From contig NZ_JAUFPZ010000002.1 in assembly GCF_030409505.1 (NCBI RefSeq), positions 3,541,501 through 3,605,500 of the forward strand: 64,000 bases of DNA, read 5' to 3'. Numbering within the stretch: position 1 is the first letter of the stretch; every line of letters begins with the position of its first letter. Shown piece after piece: positions 8,322 to 17,132 of the stretch. A program made the translations under genes and the position numbers. Under the pieces are notes generated by a model that worked only from the letters and a program-made list of their open reading frames with translations, searched no databases and had not been told where the DNA came from. Origin of the DNA: Zunongwangia endophytica (GTDB lineage: Bacteria; Bacteroidota; Bacteroidia; Flavobacteriales; Flavobacteriaceae).

Positions 8322-8857
8322 AAAAAGCTTTAACTAAAACAGACAAAATAGCAATACCGGTAATCATAGCCTTATCAGTTTTAATACCGATAGTGGTGCT
8401 AATCTTAATGAATTTACCAGAAAGGTATAATCTTTTAGGAACAGAATCCGGAACTTTTCCTCTTTTCCATGCAGTGCTGAATGGATCTACCGCCGTTTTG
8501 CTTTTAGTGGGATATTTTTTTATGAAAATAGAAGAATTCAAATTTCATAGAAACGTAATGATCACTGCCTTTCTTTTATCTTCTGTGTTCTTGGTAAGTT
8601 ACGTGATTTCAAAAATTAGTAATGAACCCGTACATTATGAAGGTGAGGGAATGTTAAAGTATGTATATTATTTCATCTTAATAACACATATAGCACTTTC
8701 AGCAATCATAATTCCGCTAGTATTATTTACGATGTACCGCGGTTTAACTGCAGAGTACGAAAAGCATAAAAAAATAGCTAGATGGACATTTCCTATTTGG
8801 CTTTATGTAGCTGTAACTGGTGTGTTGGTCTATATTTTTATGTTTCCATATTATTAA
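8318..8857 (+). CDS. DUF420 family membrane protein (oxidase assembly)
   Basis: A 179-aa protein with five predicted helices (about 12-32, 47-67, 78-97, 112-135 and 153-175). The pattern FHAVLNGSTAVLLLVGYFFM and FHRNVMITAF is typical of DUF420, a family next to oxidase genes in many bacteria. Members related to CtaM/YozB help mature the oxidase, but the exact step is unproven here. The start is GTG at 8318, overlapping the SCO stop, which indicates translational coupling. Confidence 0.85.
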   Translation: MKKALTKTDKIAIPVIIALSVLIPIVVLILMNLPERYNLLGTESGTFPLFHAVLNGSTAVLLLVGYFFMKIEEFKFHRNVMITAFLLSSVFLVSYVISKISNEPVHYEGEGMLKYVYYFILITHIALSAIIIPLVLFTMYRGLTAEYEKHKKIARWTFPIWLYVAVTGVLVYIFMFPYY

Positions 8858-8869
8858 AAAGCAATTAGT

Positions 8870-9109
8870 ATGAATATAAGAGCTAATAAGAAATCGATAT
8901 TCTCAATTCTAATCATATTTTTTATTCCGTTTATTTCTAGCGCCCAATGTGCTATGTGTAGAGCGGTATTAGAAAGTGAATCTTCTCAAAATGCAGCTGA
9001 AGGGATTAACGATGGAATCCTATATTTAATGGTTTTTCCTTATTTGCTCGTTGGCGGATTAGGCTATTATATTTATCGCTCTTATAAAAAAAACAAGCAA
9101 CAGTCTTAA
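8870..9109 (+). CDS. Small membrane protein with CAMC motif
   Basis: This 79-aa protein has a signal-like hydrophobic segment (about 10-26) ending in SSAQ, then CAMCRAVLES, then a second helix (about 50-68) and a basic tail. If the signal is cleaved, the CxxC pair lies at the extreme N-terminus of the mature protein on the periplasmic side. That suggests metal or thiol chemistry linked to oxidase assembly (inferred from position; family function unknown). It starts 12 bases after the DUF420 gene and ends the cluster. Confidence 0.75.
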   Translation: MNIRANKKSIFSILIIFFIPFISSAQCAMCRAVLESESSQNAAEGINDGILYLMVFPYLLVGGLGYYIYRSYKKNKQQS

Positions 9110-9218
9110 AATTGATTTTATTTCTTAATAATTTTAAAAATTAGTGTAACATTTTGTGAAGATTTTAGTCTTATGGTTATAGGCAGTCATTTTGCTTCTA
9201 ACCATCACTCAAAATGTT

Positions 9219-9920
9219 ATGATCGAAATTAAAGATTTACACAAATCTTATAAAACGGGTAATAACTCTCTCCATGTCTTAAAGGGGATAAATTTTAATG
9301 TTGCTGAAGGGGAACTCGTCTCTATCATGGGCTCTTCAGGATCTGGTAAATCTACGTTACTTAACATTCTTGGGATGCTCGATGAAGCAGACGAGGGATC
9401 GTATACTTTAGATGGTGTTGCAATTAAAAATCTCAACGAAAAAATAGCCGCTCGTTACCGAAATAAATTTTTAGGATTTATTTTTCAATCCTTCAATCTT
9501 ATCAATTATAAATCTGCAGTAGATAATGTTGCGCTTCCACTTTATTACCAAGGAATAAAACGTGGGGAACGAATGGATAGAGCTGAAGCTTACTTAGAAA
9601 AGGTGGGCCTCGCCCAATGGATGCATCATTTGCCAAATCAACTTTCTGGTGGACAAAAACAGCGCGTTGCAATCGCCAGAGCTTTAGCAAGTGATCCTAA
9701 AGTGCTTTTAGCAGATGAGCCTACCGGTGCTTTAGATACCAAAACTTCCTATGAAGTAATGGATCTTATTCAGAAAATAAACGATGAAGGAAGAACTATC
9801 CTTATCGTAACCCACGAGCATGATATTGCTGAAATGACCAAGCGAATAGTTAACCTGAAAGACGGTTTAATTATCGATGATACTAAAGTTAATCAGGTAA
9901 GAGCACTGCAAAATGTTTGA
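9219..9920 (+). CDS. MacB-type ABC transporter ATP-binding protein
   Basis: The 233-aa nucleotide-binding subunit contains Walker A GSSGSGKST, a Q-loop (FQSFNLINY), signature LSGGQKQRVAIARAL and Walker B VLLADEPTGALD. It most resembles the LolD/MacB family, which powers mechanotransmission rather than classical transport. The reading frame is open from TTG 9192, but ATG 9219 (MIEIKDLHKSY) is the natural start. It overlaps the first permease by 8 bases. It should energise both MacB-like permeases that follow. Confidence 0.94.
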   Translation: MIEIKDLHKSYKTGNNSLHVLKGINFNVAEGELVSIMGSSGSGKSTLLNILGMLDEADEGSYTLDGVAIKNLNEKIAARYRNKFLGFIFQSFNLINYKSAVDNVALPLYYQGIKRGERMDRAEAYLEKVGLAQWMHHLPNQLSGGQKQRVAIARALASDPKVLLADEPTGALDTKTSYEVMDLIQKINDEGRTILIVTHEHDIAEMTKRIVNLKDGLIIDDTKVNQVRALQNV

Positions 9921-11159
9921 TTTAGAGCGCTGGCAGGAAATATTCGAAACAATAAGCAAAAATAAATTGCGTACGTTTTTAACCGGACTTTCAGTAGCTT
10001 CTGGGATATTTATTCTTGTAATTCTTCTTGGTATTGGAGAAGGCATGAAACATGGTATTGAAAAAGAATTTCAATCGGATGCTGCAAACGTGATTTATGT
10101 TTATCCCGGGGTAACTACCAAAGAATACAAAGGATTAAATCCTGGGCGAAGTATTCAGATGAAAAATGAAGATTACGAATTTACAAAGCGAGAAAATAAA
10201 GACGAGTTAGAACTTAATTCTTCTATTTACCGAATATGGTCTGGAATGGTAACCTATGGTAAAGAGTCTGGTTCTTATAGAGTAGAGGGTGTCTATCCAG
10301 ATTATCAGTTTCTTGAAAACAGTAGTATGGTTCAAGGGCGTTTTCTTAATCATAAAGATATTCAGGAATCTACAAAAATTGCTGTGATTGGAAATCGGGT
10401 AAAGATTGATCTTTTCAAGGATTCAGACGATGTTGTTGGTCAATACGTAGAAATTTCAGGAATCAAATTTCAGGTAGTTGGTGTTTACACAGATCCCGGG
10501 GAGAAAGAGAAGAGAGTCGAGTTTTTGTTCCCATTAAAACAGCTCAAAAAGTTTTTAGCGGTGGTAATGATGTCGACTTATTGAGCTTCACATTAGAGCC
10601 TAAGGATACTTACGAAGAAGCTCTTGCCGCTTCGAATAGTTTTACAGATAAGGTAGAAACCTATTTAAAAGGAAAGCATACGGTAGCTCCAGATGATAAC
10701 AGTGCCATAAGAGTAAACAATATGCTAGAGAATACTAAGCGTTTTTATGATCTTATGGGAATGATCAAGATGTTCTTTTGGGGAGTGGGTATCTGTACCA
10801 TCATTGCCGGTGTGGTTGGTGTAAGTAACATTATGCTAATTATCGTAAAAGAACGAACTCGTGAGATTGGTGTAAGAAAAGCTTTGGGAGCCGAGCCACT
10901 TTCGATTATAGGAATGGTGCTTCATGAATCTATTTTTGTAACCTCCTTTGCCGGGTTAACGGGATTAATTTCAGGATTAATTTTGTTAGATCTAGCCGGT
11001 CCTTTAATTCAAACAGATTTTTTGTATAACCCAACGGTTGATTTTAACGTTGCGCTATCTACAGTTGTAATATTGATAGTTGCGGGTGCCTTAGCAGGTT
11101 TTTTTCCTGCATATAGGGCAGCACGAATAAAACCAATTGTAGCTTTAAGAGACGAATAA
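9913..11159 (+). pseudogene. MacB-like ABC permease split by a 1-nt frameshift
   Basis: Two reading frames (9913-10584 and 10581-11159) together give one MacB-type permease of about 415 aa: an N-terminal helix and periplasmic core domain, then three C-terminal helices ending ARIKPIVALRDE. The frame breaks at the CCC run 10530-10532. Before it the protein reads VEFLFP, which aligns with EIYVPF in the intact paralogue downstream. After it, the +1-shifted frame reads KTAQKVFSGGNDVDLLSFT, which continues the alignment. One lost base explains both pieces. It may be a real mutation, phase variation at a short C run or an assembly error. If real, only a truncated permease is made. Confidence 0.85.
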
Positions 11160-11160
11160 T

Positions 11161-12426
11161 ATGTTTAGTAGAGATCGCTGGGATGAAATTATAGAGGCAT
11201 TAACCTCCAATTGGTTTAGAACATTGCTAACCGCTTTTGGTGTATTATGGGGGATATTTATACTGGTAATACTTCTGGCTGCCGGTAAAGGTTTAGAAAA
11301 CGGAGTAAAGCAGGGATTTGGTGACATGGCAACAAATTCAATGTTTATGTGGTCTAGGACTGTTTCTAAATCTTACAAAGGACTTCCTAAGGGAAGAGAA
11401 TATAATTTTAAAACCAGTGATGTAGAGGCAATAAAACAAAATGTGCCGGGCTTATCAATTGTTTCACCTAGAAATCAATTAGGAGGTTTTGGTGGCGCTA
11501 ATAATGTAGTTAGAGGTCTTAACAGCGGTGCTTATAATGTTTATGGGGATTATCCTGAAATTATTAAGCAACAGCCAATGGATATAACTTCCGGGAGATT
11601 TGTTAACTATTCAGATATTCAGGAAAAGAGAAAAGTAGCGGTTATCGGTGAAGGCGTAAAAGATGGTTTGTACGATTTAGATGAAGAAGTTTTAGGATCT
11701 TACATCAAAATTAACGGAGTTAACTTTATGGTGATCGGTACCTACAAGAAAAAAGGAAGCGGTGGCGGAGATATAGAAGAGCAACAAAAAGAAATTTACG
11801 TGCCTTTTTCAGCATATTCTCAAGCTTTTAATATGGGAGATGTTGTGGGTTGGATGGCAATTACTGCAGATGACGATCATTCTATTACCGAGCTTAAAAG
11901 CCGAATTTTCGATGTCATTAAAACGAGACATACCTTGCATCCAGACGATGACAGGGCAGTGGGTAATTTTGATTTATACGAAGAATATAGTCGAATAAAC
12001 GGACTGTTTGTAGCACTTCGATTTGTTGCCTATTTCGTAGGTACGCTTGTGTTGCTTTCTGGTATCATTGGTATTAGTAATATTATGCTAATCGTAGTAA
12101 AAGAACGTACTAATGAAATTGGAGTTCGAAGAGCTTTAGGTGCAAGCCCCTGGAATATTAGAGGTCAAATTTTACTAGAATCGATATTTTTAACGATCGT
12201 TTCTGGAATGGTAGGGATTATACTTTCTACCATAATTATTTTTATCATCAACAAAATTTTAGATGGGATGGATACTTCAGAGATGATGTTTGCTAACCCA
12301 TCAGTAAATATTGGGATTGTTTTAATTGCTTTGGCGATTTTAGTGATTTCAGGATTATTAGCAGGATTAATTCCGGCGCAAAACGCAATCAAAATAAAGC
12401 CGGTAGACGCTTTGAGAACCGAATAG
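11161..12426 (+). CDS. MacB-like ABC transporter permease
   Basis: A full-length 421-aa permease with a first helix at about 20-42, a large periplasmic domain (about 45-280) and three C-terminal helices (about 290-312, 340-368 and 385-405), ending in IKIKPVDALRTE. The conserved KERTNEIGVRRALGASPWNI loop contacts the ATPase. It starts 1 base after the frameshifted paralogue. Two different permeases per ATPase suggest a heterodimer, or two alternative pumps. The substrate is unknown. Confidence 0.92.
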   Translation: MFSRDRWDEIIEALTSNWFRTLLTAFGVLWGIFILVILLAAGKGLENGVKQGFGDMATNSMFMWSRTVSKSYKGLPKGREYNFKTSDVEAIKQNVPGLSIVSPRNQLGGFGGANNVVRGLNSGAYNVYGDYPEIIKQQPMDITSGRFVNYSDIQEKRKVAVIGEGVKDGLYDLDEEVLGSYIKINGVNFMVIGTYKKKGSGGGDIEEQQKEIYVPFSAYSQAFNMGDVVGWMAITADDDHSITELKSRIFDVIKTRHTLHPDDDRAVGNFDLYEEYSRINGLFVALRFVAYFVGTLVLLSGIIGISNIMLIVVKERTNEIGVRRALGASPWNIRGQILLESIFLTIVSGMVGIILSTIIIFIINKILDGMDTSEMMFANPSVNIGIVLIALAILVISGLLAGLIPAQNAIKIKPVDALRTE

Positions 12427-12455
12427 AACCAAACCAACGATAAATACAATCAAAA

Positions 12456-13574
12456 ATGAAAAGAACAGTTACCATCATTATTCTAGCCGTAATTTTTATA
12501 GGCTTTTTGGGTTCGCTGTATTACTACTTTCAAAAAGGTCAGGAAGATCCTATAGTTTATCAAACCGAGCAGCCATCGACTCAAACTATCACTAAGAAAA
12601 CAGTCGCTACAGGAAATATAGTTCCTTTGGAAGAAATTCTTATCAAACCTAATATTAGCGGAATTATCGATGAAATTTATGTTGAAGCAGGAGAATCTGT
12701 TGAGGCGGGAGACTTAATTGCGAGAATTAGAGTAATTCCTAATGTGACTTCGTTACAAAGTGCAAAAGATGCAGTGGCGACAGCAAAAATCAATCTAGAT
12801 AATCAAAAGAAACTTTACGATCGTCAAAAATCTTTATTTGATAAAGGCGTAATCTCTGCGAATGATTTTGATAATACTGAAGTTGCTTACCAAAGAGCAG
12901 AGCAAAATTATAAATCTGCTCAGCAAAATTTTGATATTGTAAAGACAGGAACAACTAGTGGGATAGGTGTTGCAGCCAATACTTTAATTAGAAGTACCGT
13001 AACCGGGATGGTTTTAGATGTGCCGGTTAAAACGGGAAATCAGGTAATTGAATCTAATAATTTTAACGACGGAACTACCTTAGCAACCTTAGCTGATGTA
13101 AATAAAATGATCTTTGAAGGAAAGGTAGATGAAAGTGAAGTTGGAAAAATAAAAGAAGGTTTACCGCTTGAAGTTACTGTTGGTGCGATCGAAAATAAAA
13201 CTTTCGATGCGGTATTAGACTATATTGCTCCAAAAGGAGTAGAGGAAAATGGTGCGATTCAGTTTGAAATTAAAGGAACTTTAGATAAAGCTGATGCTAC
13301 TTTTATCAGAGCAGGGCTTAGTGCAAATGCTTCCATTATTCTTGAAAAGGCAGAAGATGTACTTTCAATAAAAGAAGCACTGGTTCAGTTTGATTCCGAT
13401 TCACAAGAGCCTTATGTAGAAATTGAAACCGGAAATCAACAATTTGAGCGTAAAAACATTCAACTTGGCGTTAGCGATGGTATTCATGTAGAAGTAAAAA
13501 GCGGAATTGATAAAGACGCTAAAATTAAGGTTTGGAATCAATTGAAACCTGCACAAAATGTTGCTGCAAATTAA
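12456..13574 (+). CDS. Periplasmic adaptor (membrane fusion protein), HlyD/MacA-like
   Basis: A 372-aa adaptor with an N-terminal signal anchor (about 5-25), a split lipoyl domain (VEAGESVEAGDLIARIRV and its mate near DVPVKTGNQVI), an alpha-hairpin coiled coil (about 105-165) and beta-barrel and membrane-proximal domains (about 205-365). MFP adaptors bridge the inner-membrane permease to TolC. It is the first of two adaptors in this cluster and follows the intact permease by 29 bases. Confidence 0.92.
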   Translation: MKRTVTIIILAVIFIGFLGSLYYYFQKGQEDPIVYQTEQPSTQTITKKTVATGNIVPLEEILIKPNISGIIDEIYVEAGESVEAGDLIARIRVIPNVTSLQSAKDAVATAKINLDNQKKLYDRQKSLFDKGVISANDFDNTEVAYQRAEQNYKSAQQNFDIVKTGTTSGIGVAANTLIRSTVTGMVLDVPVKTGNQVIESNNFNDGTTLATLADVNKMIFEGKVDESEVGKIKEGLPLEVTVGAIENKTFDAVLDYIAPKGVEENGAIQFEIKGTLDKADATFIRAGLSANASIILEKAEDVLSIKEALVQFDSDSQEPYVEIETGNQQFERKNIQLGVSDGIHVEVKSGIDKDAKIKVWNQLKPAQNVAAN

Positions 13575-13635
13575 AAAATAATAGTTTTTGTAACATCTCA
13601 ACTTTTCATTAGACATATCAATTACAATATTAATT

Positions 13636-15078
13636 ATGAAGAAATTTAGTTTTTTAACCATTTTACTTTTCGTTGGGTTCATCACCAACGCACAGGAGAA
13701 AAAATGGACTTTACAAGAATGTGTTGAATATGCATTAGAGAATAACATCTCTGTAAAGCAATCTGAGCTTGATGTCGAAGCTTCAGAAATCGATAAAAAA
13801 GATGCGATTGGTAATCTTTTACCTTCTATTAACGGAAATGCCAGTAATTCCTGGAATACAGGTTTAACTCAGAATGTAACCACAGGGGTTCTTGAGAATC
13901 AAACCACAAGAAACTTTTCTGCAGGAGTAACGGCAAGCATCAACTTGTTCGACGGACTTCGTAATTACAAACAATTACAGCGCGCAAAATTATCTAAACT
14001 TGCAGCGCAGTATTCGCTTAGCCAGATGCAGGACGATATTACCCTAAATGTTGCCAACTCTTATTTACAAGTACTTTTTGCAAAGCAGGATCTAGAGGTG
14101 TTAAAATCTCAGAATAGTGTTACTCAAGAGCAATTAGAGCGAACGCAACAGTTAGTGGATGCAGGTTCTTTACCAAGGGGAGATCTTTTAGAGATTAAGG
14201 CTACAGATGCCGATGAGAGACAACGAATTATTGTAGCACAGAACAACATCAGGATTTCTTTGATAAGTCTTGCACAAACCCTTTTGATCAAGGATTACGA
14301 GAACTTTGATATTGTAGAGTATGATTATGATATTTTTGGAGCTGAGATTTTAGATAATTCAGTTTACGATATAATTGAAAGAGCAAAAGAAGAACGTTCT
14401 GAAATTAGAATTGCTGAAGCGAATAAAGAAATTGCTCAACAAAACGTTGAAATTGCGCGTGGAGCTTATATGCCGACTTTGGGAGCTTTTGTAAATTATA
14501 ATACCAGAGAAACTGGAGCAAATAGAATTGAGTATTATGATTCTCCAGAAACTTCCATTACTGAGATTGGTTATGTAGAATCTACAGGAGAACGAGTAGT
14601 GGCAGAGTCTAATAATCCTGCGGTTCCAATAGTAACAGGTCCACGTCCTTTTATCGATCAGTTATGGTTAAACGACGGAATGTCTTATGGATTCCAATTG
14701 AGCGTTCCTGTATTTAATGGATTTGCGACTAGAAATCAGGTGAAAAGAAGCAAGATAGACGTGCGCAGAGCAGAGTATCAATTAGAGCAGGCAGAACTTG
14801 ATCTTGAAGCAAATGTTTATCAGGCTTACGTAGATGCCACTGGTGCTTTTGAAGCTTACGAAGCGGCATTAGTTGCAGCAGAATCTCAGGAGCAAGCGAA
14901 CGAATATGCTACAGAGCGTTACGATGTTGGATTAACAAATGCATTCGATTTTAGCCAATCTAAATTACGTTTTGAAAATGCACAACGTGAGGTGATAAGA
15001 GCTAAGTATGATTATATTTTCAAATTAAAAGTATTGGAACTTTATTTTGGAGTTCCTGTTTCAGATTTACGATTTTAA
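13636..15078 (+). CDS. TolC family outer membrane efflux protein
   Basis: The 480-aa protein has a signal peptide (about 1-20, cleavage near TNAQ) and two repeats of long coiled-coil helices typical of TolC (start WTLQECVEYALENN; second repeat around RSEIRIAEANKEIAQQNVEI). The helical barrel spans the periplasm, and beta strands form the outer-membrane pore. It lies between the two adaptor genes and is the exit duct for this efflux system. Confidence 0.95.
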   Translation: MKKFSFLTILLFVGFITNAQEKKWTLQECVEYALENNISVKQSELDVEASEIDKKDAIGNLLPSINGNASNSWNTGLTQNVTTGVLENQTTRNFSAGVTASINLFDGLRNYKQLQRAKLSKLAAQYSLSQMQDDITLNVANSYLQVLFAKQDLEVLKSQNSVTQEQLERTQQLVDAGSLPRGDLLEIKATDADERQRIIVAQNNIRISLISLAQTLLIKDYENFDIVEYDYDIFGAEILDNSVYDIIERAKEERSEIRIAEANKEIAQQNVEIARGAYMPTLGAFVNYNTRETGANRIEYYDSPETSITEIGYVESTGERVVAESNNPAVPIVTGPRPFIDQLWLNDGMSYGFQLSVPVFNGFATRNQVKRSKIDVRRAEYQLEQAELDLEANVYQAYVDATGAFEAYEAALVAAESQEQANEYATERYDVGLTNAFDFSQSKLRFENAQREVIRAKYDYIFKLKVLELYFGVPVSDLRF

Positions 15079-15163
15079 ATTGATCCCGGGGGGGAAGATT
15101 TATATTAATAATAGATCATCTAGGATTGATGGTTAAAAATGATTGCGTTTAAAAATTTTATAA

Positions 15164-16441
15164 ATGAAAAAGAAAACTCTTTTTATCATTCTTGGAGTAG
15201 TAGTATTGCTAATTGTATTACTTGTTGTAGGTAAAAAATCGGGAATGTTCGGTAAGAGCGGTAATTTCAAACAGATTGAAGTTGCAGAAATTAAACCTTT
15301 AGATATTGTAGAAACAGTATCTGCTACCGGAAAAATTCAGCCAGAAGTTGAAGTGAAGTTATCTTCTGAAGTTTCAGGAGAGATTATTGAACTTCCTATT
15401 AAAGAAGGACAACAAGTTGCAAAAGGTGATCTTTTGGTTCGTATTAACCCAGATCTTTACCAGTCTAGCTTGCAACGTTCTCAAGCCAGTATGGAGAACA
15501 CTCGTGCAAATTACGCACAATCTCAGGCTAGTTTAAAACAAGCAAAAGCCGATTACGAGCGTAACAAAACTTTATTCGATAAAGGAGTTATTTCTAAAGC
15601 AGAATGGGACGGTATTGTGTCTAATTACGAGGTAGCCGAAGCAAGCAAAGAATCTGCTTATTATAGTATGCAAAGTGCAGCGGCGACAGTTACCGAAGCT
15701 CAGGATAATCTAGGGCGTACCACCATTTATGCTCCTATGGACGGAACCATTTCTAAATTGGATGCTGAATTAGGGGAACGAGTGGTAGGAACACAACAAA
15801 TGGCCGGTACCGAGATTTTACGTGTAGCGAATCTTTCTAATATGGAAGTTGAAGTCGATGTAAATGAGAATGATATTGTAAAAGTTGAAGTAGGAGATTC
15901 TACAGTTGTTGAGGTTGATGCGTATTTGAGAAAAGAATTTAGAGGAGTGGTTACAGAGATTTCTAATTCGGCAGATAGTGAATTAACAACAGATCAAGTA
16001 ACCAATTTCAAAGTTAAAGTTCGAATTTTAGAAGAATCTTATCAGGATCTTTTAGAGGGGCATGATGAAAATTACTCACCTTTTAGACCAGGAATGACGG
16101 CTACCGTAGATATAATTACAAATCAAAAAAATAGCGTGATTGGGGTGCCAATTAGTGCTATTGTCGTAAAATCAGACACGATATCTACTAAAGTAGCAGC
16201 GGCGCCTTCAGCAAAAGAAACAGATCCTTCTAAACTTTTCGAATGTGTCTTTGTTAAGAATGGAGAAGAGGCTAAATTGCGCGTTGTAAAAACCGGTGTT
16301 CAGGATGATTCTAATATTCAGATTACAGAAGGTCTGAAGGAAGGAGAAACTGTAATTACTGGTCCTTATAATGTAGTAACAAAAACGCTTAAGTCTGGAG
16401 ATAAAGTTGAGGTTACAAATAGTAGTAACAGCGAAGACTAG
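15164..16441 (+). CDS. Second periplasmic adaptor (HlyD/MacA-like)
   Basis: A 425-aa MFP adaptor with an N-terminal anchor (about 4-22), lipoyl half KEGQQVAKGDLLVRINPD, a coiled-coil hairpin (about 100-180), a second lipoyl half (TIYAPMDGTISKLDAELGE) and C-terminal barrel domains. It is more MacA-like in hairpin length than the first adaptor. Its position after TolC and the presence of two permeases suggest each adaptor may pair with one permease. The substrate is unknown. Confidence 0.92.
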   Translation: MKKKTLFIILGVVVLLIVLLVVGKKSGMFGKSGNFKQIEVAEIKPLDIVETVSATGKIQPEVEVKLSSEVSGEIIELPIKEGQQVAKGDLLVRINPDLYQSSLQRSQASMENTRANYAQSQASLKQAKADYERNKTLFDKGVISKAEWDGIVSNYEVAEASKESAYYSMQSAAATVTEAQDNLGRTTIYAPMDGTISKLDAELGERVVGTQQMAGTEILRVANLSNMEVEVDVNENDIVKVEVGDSTVVEVDAYLRKEFRGVVTEISNSADSELTTDQVTNFKVKVRILEESYQDLLEGHDENYSPFRPGMTATVDIITNQKNSVIGVPISAIVVKSDTISTKVAAAPSAKETDPSKLFECVFVKNGEEAKLRVVKTGVQDDSNIQITEGLKEGETVITGPYNVVTKTLKSGDKVEVTNSSNSED

Positions 16442-16460
16442 CGTTTAAAAATTTAGAAAA

Positions 16461-17123
16461 TTGGCTATAATTCTTTGTTTGGAAACGGCAACCACAAACT
16501 GTTCGGTTGCCTTGTGTGAAGATGGAAAAGTAATCGCTTTAAAAGAAGATAACAGCAAAGGCTATTCGCATGCCGAAAAGCTTCATGTCTTTATTGACGA
16601 GATCCTCAAAGAAAATCAGCTTAAAATCGATAATCTGGATGCGGTAGCCGTAAGTAAAGGCCCGGGATCTTATACAGGATTAAGAATAGGTGTTTCTACC
16701 GCAAAGGGATTATGTTTTGCTCAGGATATTCCGTTAATTTCAGTGCCTACGTTAACTTCTTTAGCTAAAAAAGTAACTCCGCAAGAAACAGAACAGGTTA
16801 TCGCTATGCTTGATGCCAGAAGAATGGAAGTCTATTCCGCAGTATTCGATTCAGCATTTAACCAAGTTAGAGCGACAGAAGCACAAATACTTTCCGAAGA
16901 ATCTTTCGGTGAAGAATTGTCAAAAGGAAAAGTTCATTTTATAGGAAACGGAGTCGCAAAGTTTAGTGAAATTTGTGATCATCCTAATGCTCAGTTTATA
17001 GAGGATGAGCTTCCTTCAGCAAAAGAAATGTGTGCAATAGCCTATGATAAATACAAAATAAGCGACATGGAAGATGTCGCTTATTTTGAACCTTATTATT
17101 TAAAGGATTTTGTAGCAGGATAA
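16461..17123 (+). CDS. tsaB: tRNA threonylcarbamoyladenosine biosynthesis protein TsaB
   Basis: TsaB binds TsaD and TsaE to make the t6A37 modification of ANN-decoding tRNAs. The 220-aa protein has the ASKHA fold start ILCLETATTNCSVAL, then the conserved SKGPGSYTGLRIGVSTAKGL, as in the TsaB/YeaZ family. The start is TTG at 16461. It lacks the metal-binding His pair of TsaD, as expected. The last 23 codons contain a 15-bp perfect hairpin. The gene converges with mscS with only 9 bases between stops. Confidence 0.94.
   Translation: MAIILCLETATTNCSVALCEDGKVIALKEDNSKGYSHAEKLHVFIDEILKENQLKIDNLDAVAVSKGPGSYTGLRIGVSTAKGLCFAQDIPLISVPTLTSLAKKVTPQETEQVIAMLDARRMEVYSAVFDSAFNQVRATEAQILSEESFGEELSKGKVHFIGNGVAKFSEICDHPNAQFIEDELPSAKEMCAIAYDKYKISDMEDVAYFEPYYLKDFVAG
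17054..17088. terminator. Hairpin inside the 3' end of tsaB, placed as terminator for the convergent mscS-type gene
   Basis: The arms CAAAATAAGCGACAT (17054-17068) and ATGTCGCTTATTTTG (17074-17088) pair perfectly over 15 bp with a 5-base loop. The structure has an A-tract on one side and a T-tract on the other, so it could terminate in either direction. It lies 45-79 bases beyond the stop of the minus-strand channel gene. It is coding in tsaB. The terminator role is inferred. Confidence 0.55.
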
Positions 17124-17132
17124 TCTGCTTTT

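Noticed and set aside
15085..15095. Run of G residues downstream of tolC as a phase-variable tract
   Set aside because: It lies in an intergenic region with no gene or promoter box spanning it, so variation would have no clear effect.
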